Source: a bacterium
GTDB lineage: Bacteria > Verrucomicrobiota > Kiritimatiellia > RFP12 > DVOR01
NCBI GenBank assembly: GCA_030535915.1
Contig: JAUNQZ010000006.1
Location: forward strand, 1 to 32,463
Reading direction: 5' to 3'
Length of the DNA stretch: 32,463 bases
Position 1 is the stretch's first letter, and every line of letters starts with the position of its first letter. Of this stretch, positions 9,416 through 17,318 are shown in pieces. The notes beneath the pieces were generated by a model. The model was not told the DNA's origin. It saw nothing but the letters and a program-made list of their open reading frames with translations, and did no database searches. The translations under genes were made by a program, and so were the position numbers.

Positions 9416-10633
9416 TCAAGCGTGGAAAATTCCATTTGCATAGTGTGTCGGCCGAAAGACTTGTCCAACACCTCGAACGGCTTCCGCAGGCAACCGACAA
9501 CGCAAGCGTTCCGCGGACCATCCCTCCCAAAAACCCTCGCGTTGCCGTTCTGGGATAACAAAAAGGTCGCGTCCAAGATAACGTGGCATTAACGCTTCTC
9601 GTTTTGCATTTGCAAGTGCGGTAAGCTGTTGAACACGTGCATGCTGCAAATGCTGTGGCACATGATGAGGAAAATCTGCAGCCGCCGTTCCAGGTCTCCG
9701 TGAATAGGGGAAAATATGTGCCCCCGTAAAGGGATACGCCTCCACGAGGTCACACGTCGCTTGTGCATCTGCGTCCGTTTCTCCTGGCAAGCCAACAATC
9801 CAATCCGCACCTAAACCCGCCAATGGCAAGCGATTAACGATATGATCCAATAAGCCTCGCACATCCTTTACCGTATAACGACGACCCATTGCCTTTAACA
9901 ATGTATCCGATCCCGTTTGTAACGGTAGATGTAGAAATGCACAAAATCGTTCCCTCGCATCTGCAATAAAATCAACTAACGCGCGATCATCTAAAAGTCC
10001 TGGTTCAAGTGAACTTAAACGAAAGCGCCCCGTACCCTTCACCTCTGCCAATCGTTGGAGCAATGTGAGGAGCCCCGCACCCGTCTCAGGATCACGATAA
10101 AGCGCAAGATGACAACCGGTTAAAACAATCTCTTGATACCCCTCTGCAAATAGCGCCTCTGCTTGTTTCAACAATTGCGACATCGGCTCAGAGGTCGGCT
10201 TCCCACGCATATAAGGCACAATACAATAAGCACAAAATTGATCACACCCATCTTGAACAATGAGTGAAGCTCTTGTTTTCGGCCGAGACTTCACCACAGG
10301 TGCAACCACCGTAGGTTCCAAAGCAAGCACACGTGCGACCCATGAGGCTTTCTCCGCATGCGGAATCATCCCATCCACAAGCGAAGCTTCTATTAACCCT
10401 GCAGCACAACCACTTAAAATGAGTTTCGCTAAAGGATATTTTTGACGAAAGAGACGAATCATTCGACGGACTTCTTGAACCGCCGTCTCAGTCACTGCAC
10501 AGGAATGTATCGCAATCAACGCAGCCTTTTCCGGAGCAACCGACTGCCAGCCGTGTGCTTCAAGCGCAGCACGCCATTCAGCGGCCTCTGCTTGATTTAA
10601 ACGACATCCAAAAACATGTATTGCGAACCGCAT
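9416..10633 (-). CDS. mtaB: tRNA N6-threonylcarbamoyladenosine methylthiotransferase (MtaB-like)
   Basis: A 405-residue radical-SAM methylthiotransferase that converts t6A37 to ms2t6A37 in ANN-decoding tRNAs. The N-terminal UPF0004 domain carries the auxiliary cluster cysteines C10 (FGCRLNQAE), C45 (HSCAVT) and C76 (SGCAA). The radical SAM motif is C130-x3-C134-x2-C137 (CDQFCAYC). The conserved LPLQTGSDTLLKAMGRRYT, GLGADWIVGLPGE and FPYSRRPGT blocks follow, and a short TRAM-like domain ends the protein. FGCRLNQAE favours MtaB over MiaB. A near-perfect Shine-Dalgarno (GAGGTGA) precedes the ATG, 9 nt after the upstream stop. Confidence 0.93.
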   Translation of the reverse strand: MRFAIHVFGCRLNQAEAAEWRAALEAHGWQSVAPEKAALIAIHSCAVTETAVQEVRRMIRLFRQKYPLAKLILSGCAAGLIEASLVDGMIPHAEKASWVARVLALEPTVVAPVVKSRPKTRASLIVQDGCDQFCAYCIVPYMRGKPTSEPMSQLLKQAEALFAEGYQEIVLTGCHLALYRDPETGAGLLTLLQRLAEVKGTGRFRLSSLEPGLLDDRALVDFIADARERFCAFLHLPLQTGSDTLLKAMGRRYTVKDVRGLLDHIVNRLPLAGLGADWIVGLPGETDADAQATCDLVEAYPFTGAHIFPYSRRPGTAAADFPHHVPQHLQHARVQQLTALANAKREALMPRYLGRDLFVIPERQREGFWEGWSAERLRCRLPAEAVRGVGQVFRPTHYANGIFHA

Positions 10634-10642
10634 GATGTCACC

Positions 10643-11695
10643 TCAATAGAGATATTTATCGGTTGCAATTGGCACGCTTTTATAAGGATGCTGAACGCGT
10701 TGCAAAATACGATTAGCATACGCCTCTGCATAGGTTACACCTTCCATTCGTTCAGCCGTGCGACCATTATAACGCTGAAGCGCCACGCGCCAAGAATCAA
10801 AATAAGCCGTTGGTCGTTGTTTGAGCGATGCCCCAGAAACCCCATAACCCTTACGCGCCAAAAATGCAATCCCCGCACGTAAATTCTTTTCTAATGTACC
10901 CTCATTTCGAGACGAAGGCTTGCGCAAACCGAGATCCGTCTTTACAGGCGCCCAATCCCCAGGTACATTCACCTGCAAAGGATCAACCTCCCATGCACGC
11001 GTTGAACGCGGCCCATTCCCACCTGTCTCCTCAATCATCATTGATTTAATCAGTGCAGGATCCAACCGAGGAATGTCCATCAGCATCCCCTCAGCAGCAC
11101 CAATCGCCTTTGCTGGATTTTCATTAAATTCTTTAACGAGTTTTAAAATCAACGCATCATGTTTTTGATAACGATCCGCTTCAAAACCAATAAATACTGG
11201 CAGTTTTGTAGCCTCAAGCAAGGGTACTTCTGGCAATGGATGCGAAGTGCGAGCATACTCCGTTTGCTGATAATGCACCTTAAAAAAGGCTTCCAATCGC
11301 GAAATAATCTCCATATCCTCCACAAAGATATACCGCCGATCAATAATGAATCCACCCCATGCGTCAAAAGCATATTCTCGACCTTGCCATGTCAATGCAT
11401 AAACGCGATTCGTACAGAGCTCATTCGAAGATGAAACCTCCGTTGATGCGACCTCCCATGATCGACGATTCACACGCACATTTAACGCATCCACTTGCGA
11501 GAAGAGATTACAAATCCCATTTAAAGCTTCTGTCCCCAAGGCAATCTCCTCTCGCGAAGTACTCTCCGCGGTGGAACCTTCCTTATAAAAGACAAATTCC
11601 GGCAATGGCACGGCATATACAATTGACGCACATGCACACAAAACACCCCCCAACATGAAGCATCGCAAAGCCCCACGCCCCTTGAGAAAAATCAT
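10643..11695 (-). CDS. Secreted lysozyme/lytic-transglycosylase-like protein
   Basis: A 350-residue protein. Residues 1-28 form a signal peptide (KGRG n-region, hydrophobic CFMLGGVLCACASIVYA, cleavage after VYA). The middle (about 30-160) is not recognised. The C-terminal ~140 residues look lysozyme-like: IKSMMIEETGG with candidate catalytic Glu at 222/223, DPLQVNVPGDW (about 238-248), NLRAGIAFL, and SWRVALQRYNGR followed by YANRILQR. These correspond to the Glu motif, Q-N loop and final helices of phage-type lysozymes and SLT enzymes. Likely a peptidoglycan glycosidase in the periplasm. The start at 11695 is preferred over ATG 11725 because the predicted promoter would leave almost no leader for the latter. 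First gene of the mtaB-mbl-ispF operon. Confidence 0.68.
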   Translation of the reverse strand: MIFLKGRGALRCFMLGGVLCACASIVYAVPLPEFVFYKEGSTAESTSREEIALGTEALNGICNLFSQVDALNVRVNRRSWEVASTEVSSSNELCTNRVYALTWQGREYAFDAWGGFIIDRRYIFVEDMEIISRLEAFFKVHYQQTEYARTSHPLPEVPLLEATKLPVFIGFEADRYQKHDALILKLVKEFNENPAKAIGAAEGMLMDIPRLDPALIKSMMIEETGGNGPRSTRAWEVDPLQVNVPGDWAPVKTDLGLRKPSSRNEGTLEKNLRAGIAFLARKGYGVSGASLKQRPTAYFDSWRVALQRYNGRTAERMEGVTYAEAYANRILQRVQHPYKSVPIATDKYLY

Positions 11696-11735
11696 CTTTA
11701 CAACTTTAAATAACCATGTACACATATTTCCGTAT

Positions 11736-11764
11736 AGTTTATCAAAAATCACGCCAAACTTCAA
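11736..11764 (-). promoter_or_regulatory. Promoter of the lysozyme-like/mtaB/ispF operon
   Basis: Minus-strand -35 TTGAAG (11759-11764), 17 bp spacer ending in TGA, and -10 TAAACT (11736-11741). Transcription would begin near 11729, about 34 nt before the ATG at 11695. Confidence 0.6.
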
Positions 11765-12220
11765 CCCCTTCGCCGTTGGAGAAAAAGGTCGAAAATCAAA
11801 GCCTACGAAAGTGCATTTCAAAGTAGCCCTTTTTGACGATCAAAGACGACAATATTGAAGCTCAATATCGCCAATATTGAAATCGACATCCATTTGAGGT
11901 CAAAAAGAGGCTTCAGCAACCCCTTTTGAAAAAGGAACGAAAGAAACGAGACAAAGCGGCGATTTGTCGTTTACAAATGCGTGAAAAATGTAGCGCGGGT
12001 TTCATTAGAACTAAAAAGCGTCTCTAGTGAATGCTTTCAAAATTGTCAATACTCACGCGAGTAAAGAAGTAAGGTTTTCCCTACTTCAATTTTTATGATA
12101 GCGTTTTTTCGTGTAAGGAAGTTTTCATATATACTTTTTGTAGACGAGCAAATGGAATGGGAAGGCTTGATGCCACATTAAAAATGTAGCGTAAACGACA
12201 AAGATGTGTGTTAAAAAATC
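11765..12220. other. Gene-free divergent intergenic region
   Basis: About 450 bp between the divergent lysozyme-like operon and trxA promoters. No reading frame here has a plausible start, length or recognisable protein. It holds three CAATATTG-type sites (11850-11879), a 12-bp direct repeat AAAAATGTAGCG at 11984-11995 and 12180-12191, a GACAAA/TTTGTC inverted repeat (about 11950-11968), and a GTCGTTTAC at about 11966-11974 whose reverse complement lies at about 12190-12198. It could be regulatory or gene debris; neither is shown. Confidence 0.6.
11850..11879. repeat. Cluster of CAATATTG palindromes, operator-like
   Basis: Perfect 8-bp palindromes CAATATTG at 11850-11857 and 11872-11879 (22 bp apart, about two helical turns), with a one-mismatch copy CAATATCG at 11863-11870 between them. 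It lies about 90-140 bp upstream of the minus-strand operon promoter. Confidence 0.5.
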
Positions 12221-12249
12221 TTTTCATTTCTCTTTTATTTTGGTATAAT
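12221..12249 (+). promoter_or_regulatory. Promoter of trxA
   Basis: -35 TTTTCA (12221-12226), 17 bp spacer ending in TGG, and consensus -10 TATAAT (12244-12249). The start site falls about 35 nt before the ATG. Confidence 0.75.
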
Positions 12250-12290
12250 GCGTGCGTATGTATAACTATTGACACGATTAAGGAGTCTGT

Positions 12291-12614
12291 ATGACAGTTG
12301 AACATTTTGACCAGGCTGGTTTTGAGGCTGCTATTGCAACAGGTGTGACCCTCGTTGATTTTTGGGCTACATGGTGTGGTCCTTGCAAGATGCAGGGTGC
12401 TATCTTAGATAAAATGGAACTCCCTGAATCCCTCATTGGTAAAGTTACCGTTGGTAAATTGGATATTGATAAAGCGCCTTTGGTTGCTGCAAAATATCGC
12501 GTTCAATCCATTCCAACAGTAATCATCTTCAAGGATGGTGCACCGATTGAAACCCTTGTGGGTGTGACACGCGCTGAGGCGCTCATCGAAAAGCTCGAAA
12601 AAGCCATTGCTTAA
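12291..12614 (+). CDS. trxA: Thioredoxin
   Basis: A 107-residue cytoplasmic thiol-disulfide oxidoreductase. The active site WCGPC (about 27-31) lies in DFWATWCGPCKM, and the cis-proline loop reads SIPTVIIFKDG (about 77-87). VGVTRAEALIEKLEKAI is the usual C-terminal helix. Length and order are standard for Trx1, and no signal peptide is present. An AAGGAG Shine-Dalgarno precedes the ATG and an extended -10 promoter lies upstream. It probably supplies reducing power to ribonucleotide reductase and other general acceptors. A hairpin follows the stop. Confidence 0.95.
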   Translation: MTVEHFDQAGFEAAIATGVTLVDFWATWCGPCKMQGAILDKMELPESLIGKVTVGKLDIDKAPLVAAKYRVQSIPTVIIFKDGAPIETLVGVTRAEALIEKLEKAIA

Positions 12615-12629
12615 AAATTAGCCTTAATT

Positions 12630-12665
12630 GAAGGACACGCCTTTGTGCGTGCCCTTCTTCGTTTT
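12630..12665 (+). terminator. Hairpin after trxA, intrinsic terminator or attenuator
   Basis: Stem GAAGG-A-CACGC / GCGTG-C-CCTTC (one internal mismatch) with a 6-nt loop (12630-12657), then a T-rich tail. Only about 11 nt separate its tail from the next ATG, leaving no room for a separate promoter, so it is probably leaky or regulated. Confidence 0.65.
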
Positions 12666-12676
12666 GGTTCTTTATC

Positions 12677-13216
12677 ATGCGAAAGTTTTTTATTTCTCTA
12701 CTTTGTGTTTGTGTTTTTTCAACACTTCACGCGCAAGGTTATGCCTCTGTTTCTCCGCAAGCTTTTGCACAACAGACGCAAACCCTTCGTGAACTTCAAT
12801 ATTCATTGCAATCGCTTCAGTCTCGTTTGGATGCGATTGAACAACGCCAAAATTCGCTTGCAGCTCGAATGTCCTCTTTAGAGAAGGGCTCTCGATTCGC
12901 AGACAAGGATGATCTTGCAGCGTTGCGTTCAGATCTCAGTGCATTACGCGCTTCTCAAGGTGAGATGCGTGAGGCTGTGGTTGATGAGATTTCTGGCAAA
13001 ATGGCCAAACTTATCAATCAACGCGATGCCGCACAGAAAAAAGCACAAGAATCAAAGCAAAAATCTGGTTATGAACATGTGGTTGAAGCAGGACAAACCG
13101 TTTCTGCGATTGCTCAAGCTTACAAAGTTTCTGTAAGTTCCATTTTACGAGCAAACAACATTAAGGATCCCACCAAGATTCGTGTGGGTCAAAAGCTCTT
13201 TATTCCCGATCCGTAA
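12677..13216 (+). CDS. Exported coiled-coil protein with C-terminal LysM domain
   Basis: 179 residues. A signal peptide (1-19, MRKFFISLLCVCVFSTLHA) is followed by a long Gln/Ala/Leu/Arg-rich coiled coil (about 27-125) and a LysM domain (133-177: HVVEAGQTVSAIAQAYKVSV through IRVGQKLFIPDP). LysM binds N-acetylglucosamine-containing glycans, normally peptidoglycan, so this is likely a periplasmic wall-associated structural or scaffold protein. No catalytic domain is visible. No Shine-Dalgarno is evident before the ATG, and no alternative in-frame start exists nearby. It follows trxA through a terminator-like hairpin and precedes the Na/Pi transporter by 42 bp. Confidence 0.85.
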   Translation: MRKFFISLLCVCVFSTLHAQGYASVSPQAFAQQTQTLRELQYSLQSLQSRLDAIEQRQNSLAARMSSLEKGSRFADKDDLAALRSDLSALRASQGEMREAVVDEISGKMAKLINQRDAAQKKAQESKQKSGYEHVVEAGQTVSAIAQAYKVSVSSILRANNIKDPTKIRVGQKLFIPDP

Positions 13217-13258
13217 GTCAACCTCAGTTTTATCATCATCACTAAAGGAGTACTCATT

Positions 13259-15028
13259 ATGATGTCATTTTTAAGTTCTGCAACGGGTGGGTTTTCGATG
13301 GGAGCAACGATGACCCTACTCTTAGGTGGCCTGGGCATCTTTTTGCTAGGCATGAAGCAGATGTCAGAGGGTCTACAAGCCGTTGTGGGTCCACGCATTC
13401 GTAAGATTATTGGCTTAGCAACCAATAATCGTTTCGCAGGCGTGACGACAGGTACGATTGTGACAACCGTTATTCAATCTTCATCGGTTACAACGGTGAT
13501 GGTCGTTGGCATGGTGACCTCGGGTGTAATGACATTGGTTCAAGCTATTCATGTCATTTTGGGTGCAAACATTGGTACTACAATTACGGCATGGGTTGTG
13601 GCGATTTTCCCCAAAATGGGTGATTCCTTTGGTCTTGGTCTTACAGGTGTTGCGGCACTCATTTATCTCTTTGCCAAGCGTGAATCGTGGAAGTACACAG
13701 GTTTGGTATTGCTTGGGTTAGGGTTGGTCTTTGTGGGTCTCAACTTCATCACGGAGAGTGTTGAGCCGTTAAAGGAAATGACAAAGGCTGCGGCGGCAGG
13801 AGCCTCGCAATCGGATGGTTCAACCTTTACAAAAGTATTAGAATCTTTTAATGTCTTATCTCGAGATGGAACGCATTTTTCCATCACGGGCATGTTGATG
13901 TGCATCTTTGTGGGTGCGACCTTTACGGCGATTATTCAAAGTTCCTCTGCGACGACGGCAATTGCGGTATTGCTCGTAACCGGTGGTATGCTCAACTTTG
14001 AAACAGCCGCAACCCTCGTGCTCGGTATGAATATTGGTACGACCATTACCACTTGGTTGGCTGCGATTGGCGCTCCGACCAATGCTCGTCGTACAGCGCT
14101 TGCTCATACACTCTTTAATATTATTGGTGTTATTTTGATGGCGCCGCTCTTCCCCATTGTTTTGCCGATTGTCAATCAGTCGTTTGGCATTGCTCAAATG
14201 GATCCCACCTCTCTCGGCTTTGCAGTTGCGGGTGTGCATACGGCCTTTAATGTGATTAACACGCTCCTTTTCTTGCCTTTCACGCATTACTATGCGACCC
14301 TTATCACGCGTATCATTCCTGATGCAAAGGTCAAAGAAAGTCCTCGTCTCACCGTGCTCAATCCGCTCAAGACCGCACCCGTGGTGGCTGTAGAACAAGC
14401 CCGCCGCGAAGTGGAACGCATGAGCGTTCGTTGTGATGCACTCTTTGGTTCTTTACGAAAGATTATCGAAGGCCAAGGAAATGATGAGATTGAAAATGAT
14501 GTCTTCCATGCCGAAGATGAACTCGACATCTTACAACATGAGGTGTCGCAATTCCTCGGTGTGATTATGTCCACGAATCTCCCCTCCGATGTCGCTTATC
14601 GTGCACGTATGTTGTTGCGTGTGGCAGATGAATACGAATCGGTTTCTGATGAAGCGGCTGCGTTACTCAAACAACTCATCCGTATGCGTCGCCAAAACCT
14701 TACCCTTTCGGAACGCGGCCGTCAAGATTTGTTAAGCCTCCATGACCTTTGCAAGAACTTCTCTGTTAATGTTTCAGAGGCCTTCCGTCAAGGTAAATAT
14801 GCAGCCGATACGCTCTTAACACATATTCATTCTGATGCTGCTGGGATTTCTTCACGTGTGAAGGAAATTCGTAAAGCTCAAATGATGCGGATGTCCGAAG
14901 GGGACCCCACCCTCAATCCGTTGTGCTCCGTTATTATGTTGGATCTTTTAAATGTCTATCGCCGCTTGAAGGAAGATTTCCTCAATATCGGTGAAGCAAT
15001 GCTTGAAGAAAGCCACGCTCAAGCCTAA
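13259..15028 (+). CDS. Na+/phosphate cotransporter family protein with PhoU-like C-terminal domain
   Basis: 589 residues. The two inverted Na/Pi repeats each carry the hallmark QSSS: Q73-S76 in TTVIQSSSVTTV and Q227-S230 in TAIIQSSSATTAI, with GANIGTTIT and GMNIGTTITTW in the matching second halves. About eight to nine membrane segments fill residues 15-345. Residues about 375-580 are helical and charged, like the PhoU-type regulatory domain of NptA/YjbB-type proteins. It imports (or exports) inorganic phosphate coupled to sodium across the inner membrane. AAAGGAG lies 8 nt before the ATG at 13259; the next codon is also ATG. A strong terminator follows. Confidence 0.92.
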   Translation: MMSFLSSATGGFSMGATMTLLLGGLGIFLLGMKQMSEGLQAVVGPRIRKIIGLATNNRFAGVTTGTIVTTVIQSSSVTTVMVVGMVTSGVMTLVQAIHVILGANIGTTITAWVVAIFPKMGDSFGLGLTGVAALIYLFAKRESWKYTGLVLLGLGLVFVGLNFITESVEPLKEMTKAAAAGASQSDGSTFTKVLESFNVLSRDGTHFSITGMLMCIFVGATFTAIIQSSSATTAIAVLLVTGGMLNFETAATLVLGMNIGTTITTWLAAIGAPTNARRTALAHTLFNIIGVILMAPLFPIVLPIVNQSFGIAQMDPTSLGFAVAGVHTAFNVINTLLFLPFTHYYATLITRIIPDAKVKESPRLTVLNPLKTAPVVAVEQARREVERMSVRCDALFGSLRKIIEGQGNDEIENDVFHAEDELDILQHEVSQFLGVIMSTNLPSDVAYRARMLLRVADEYESVSDEAAALLKQLIRMRRQNLTLSERGRQDLLSLHDLCKNFSVNVSEAFRQGKYAADTLLTHIHSDAAGISSRVKEIRKAQMMRMSEGDPTLNPLCSVIMLDLLNVYRRLKEDFLNIGEAMLEESHAQA

Positions 15029-15050
15029 GCGGTACGACAATACGTAAATG

Positions 15051-15088
15051 GATGTACAAGTGGGTGTGCCTACTTGTACATCTTTTGT
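15051..15088 (+). terminator. Intrinsic terminator after the Na/Pi transporter
   Basis: A perfect 11-bp stem GATGTACAAGT / ACTTGTACATC, extended inward by GGG/CCT pairing, then TTTTGT. Confidence 0.85.
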
Positions 15089-15114
15089 AAAAAAGGTTAA
15101 AAGTTGTAGATAAT
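15085..15114 (+). promoter_or_regulatory. Putative promoter of the TonB receptor/ABC operon
   Basis: -35 TTGTAA (15085-15090), 18 bp spacer and -10 GATAAT (15109-15114). The leader to the ATG at 15173 would be about 50 nt. It overlaps the tail of the preceding terminator; moderate match only. Confidence 0.4.
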
Positions 15115-15119
15115 AAAGG

Positions 15120-15136
15120 TTAGAAATCCGTTCTAA
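15120..15136. promoter_or_regulatory. Inverted repeat at the predicted start site of the TonB/ABC operon
   Basis: TTAGAA-ATCCG-TTCTAA, a perfect 6+6 inverted repeat with a 5-bp centre, just downstream of the putative -10. The position suits a repressor operator. It does not match the Fur consensus well. Confidence 0.45.
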
Positions 15137-15172
15137 AGAGTGTCACTTGAACAACTCTAATAAAGGATTATA

Positions 15173-17308
15173 ATGAAAACTATTTTATCCATTTTTACAG
15201 TTATAACGATTTCATATCTCTTTGCGGAGGTTGCTGTTGATGCAACGCATCATGACACCTTGAAAGAAAATGAAGAGGTCATTGTTGTCACGGGAAATGT
15301 TGCTGCATTACCGAAATATCGCAAAATCATTAATGACGCCGGAACGCTCGTGGAGATGCCTCCTGAAAAGGTACCCTTTGTTGTTGACACCTTTACCGAA
15401 GATTTCATTGAAGATCGCAACACGACTGACCTCGACCAACTCCTCTCCTTACAGCCTGGCATTCATCAAGGTGGAAAAACGATGATGTCACGACATGCAG
15501 GAGCCTATACCATTCGTGGTTATGGTGGCAATGAAGTCCTCTTAAATGGCACCCCAATTACCGGAGGCACCGCCATTTATATGGACACAACTTTACTTGA
15601 AAGTGTCAGTATTGTAAAGGGACCCGTTGGCGGTGCATACGGCAGTCAAAGTAATGGTAATGGTGATGCTCTTGGCGGAGGAGGCTCCATTATCTTGCGT
15701 ACGAAGCAAGCCAACTTTGAAAAAGATTTTACGGATGTACTCTTGCGAGGAACCTATTCGAAAGCCTCGGGTTCGCGCATCAAAGCAATGGTTGATATTA
15801 ACCAACGCACAGAGGATGGTCAATGGGCTGCGCGCTTACCCGTCGCGTACGAATGGCGCGCACCTGGGTGGGCACCCGCTGGGGCTCCGCATGGCACAAC
15901 CCTCTCCGCTGCACCCTCCATTTCATTTAAAGCAACAGAGCGCTTAATCCTTGGTGCGGACTTCTTCTATCAATATAGCGACCAACCCGCGTATCAAGGG
16001 GTCCGTATCGTTAATGGAAAACCGATTGGAATGGGTTGGGATGGCACCTATACGCGCCCTGAAGACTATATGAAATATCAAGCGCATGGCTTTACTTTGC
16101 GTGCGGATGGTGACTTAACCGACTGGCTTGAAACGCATACGCGATTCTCCTTTACCCAAATGGAGGATCGTTACGATTATCGGGGGCCCAATTCGAGTCA
16201 TAATAGTAAATATGACATTGGATTTAATTGGGAGAATGAAAATGTCTTAATGCCTGAAGGTTATAATGGTCGCATTGCGGGGCGTTACGAATATGCTCAG
16301 GGAGATCGCTTGCGTCGACACTTTTATTTCGGAGAGAATTTAATCTTCAAGTTTGACACAGGAGATGTTGAGCACAAGTTCCTTGTTGGATTTGATAGTT
16401 TAGTCAAAGAATCGAGCGGTTGGGGATTCTTTGGCACAACGGCAGACTATTCGTCCGATTCCACGCGAACCGCAAAAATCGGAATTACCTTGCAAGAACT
16501 TATGGAGTGGAAAGGCTTTGCACTCATGACCGGTTTGCGAAGTGATTTCCATAATAGTGCAGAGCATGCCCACGCGTGGAGTTTCTCTCCTCGCTTTGGA
16601 CTCTCGTATGACATTATGGAAGAAGGTTGGGCGATTCTTTTTGCGAATCTCTCCTATACCGAAACTCCAAACTTCTACTACAAAAAGTATCCCGATGATC
16701 CAGGTTCAAACGCCTACTTAACGAGTTCTTGGCGATCGGTACAAAAAGAAGTTGGCTTACGCGTCAATCCCATTGAAACCCTTTGGTTGACGGCTTCTGC
16801 ATTTCGTATTGACCAATGCAACACTCCCGTCTTAATCAATGGTGGCACAGGGGATGGTTACTATTCTGAAGAAGGTAAATCCAATAGCCGTGGCGTTGAA
16901 TTCTCTGCAGCTGGTGATATTACCGAAAATTGGTCGGCGTATATTGCGTATGCCTATACCGATTATACGAGTGGAGATGTTTCCTTTGATCGCTATCCTC
17001 CACACGCGATTTCTGCTTGGACAAGTTATAAAGCCGAATGGTGCTATAATGCGGTCTTTGGCTTGGGCTTGCGATGGAGAGATGATTGGGAGATGACCTT
17101 CCGCGGACAGCGTGCCGACCCCATGTATCATGTCGACGACCTTTTAACCGTAGATGCATCGGTAGAGGTCCCCATTTCCGAATGGGCCTCCGTTAGCTTC
17201 GCAGTCCGTAACATTTTTGATAGCCGAGGGGTTGAATCCGCTCGTAATTTACAAGCCTTTGCAAATGACGGTCGAACATTTGAACTCTCATGGAAGATGT
17301 CCTTCTAA
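15173..17308 (+). CDS. TonB-dependent outer membrane receptor, siderophore-receptor-like
   Basis: 711 residues. A signal peptide (about 1-20) is followed by a TonB-box-like EEVIVVTG (34-41). The plug domain (about 60-180) includes LDQLLSLQPGIHQGG, YTIRGYGGNEVLLNGTPITGG and SVSIVKGPVGGAYG. A beta-barrel fills the rest and ends in Phe (ELSWKMSF) as required for outer-membrane assembly. NIFDSRGVESARN followed by GRTFELSW is the usual end of the FhuA/FpvA/FhuE class. Such receptors bind iron chelates or similar ligands and import them using TonB energy; the actual ligand cannot be read from sequence. AAAGGA precedes the ATG. First gene of an operon with an ABC ATPase and an FtsX-type permease; no periplasmic binding protein or BtuC-type permease is nearby. 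Confidence 0.92.
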   Translation: MKTILSIFTVITISYLFAEVAVDATHHDTLKENEEVIVVTGNVAALPKYRKIINDAGTLVEMPPEKVPFVVDTFTEDFIEDRNTTDLDQLLSLQPGIHQGGKTMMSRHAGAYTIRGYGGNEVLLNGTPITGGTAIYMDTTLLESVSIVKGPVGGAYGSQSNGNGDALGGGGSIILRTKQANFEKDFTDVLLRGTYSKASGSRIKAMVDINQRTEDGQWAARLPVAYEWRAPGWAPAGAPHGTTLSAAPSISFKATERLILGADFFYQYSDQPAYQGVRIVNGKPIGMGWDGTYTRPEDYMKYQAHGFTLRADGDLTDWLETHTRFSFTQMEDRYDYRGPNSSHNSKYDIGFNWENENVLMPEGYNGRIAGRYEYAQGDRLRRHFYFGENLIFKFDTGDVEHKFLVGFDSLVKESSGWGFFGTTADYSSDSTRTAKIGITLQELMEWKGFALMTGLRSDFHNSAEHAHAWSFSPRFGLSYDIMEEGWAILFANLSYTETPNFYYKKYPDDPGSNAYLTSSWRSVQKEVGLRVNPIETLWLTASAFRIDQCNTPVLINGGTGDGYYSEEGKSNSRGVEFSAAGDITENWSAYIAYAYTDYTSGDVSFDRYPPHAISAWTSYKAEWCYNAVFGLGLRWRDDWEMTFRGQRADPMYHVDDLLTVDASVEVPISEWASVSFAVRNIFDSRGVESARNLQAFANDGRTFELSWKMSF

Positions 17309-17318
17309 GGAATAAGAT

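Noticed and set aside
15148-15176. Alternative promoter TTGAAC with TATAAT/TAATGA overlapping the TonB receptor start codon
   Set aside because: It would start transcription inside the coding region and remove the Shine-Dalgarno and signal peptide.
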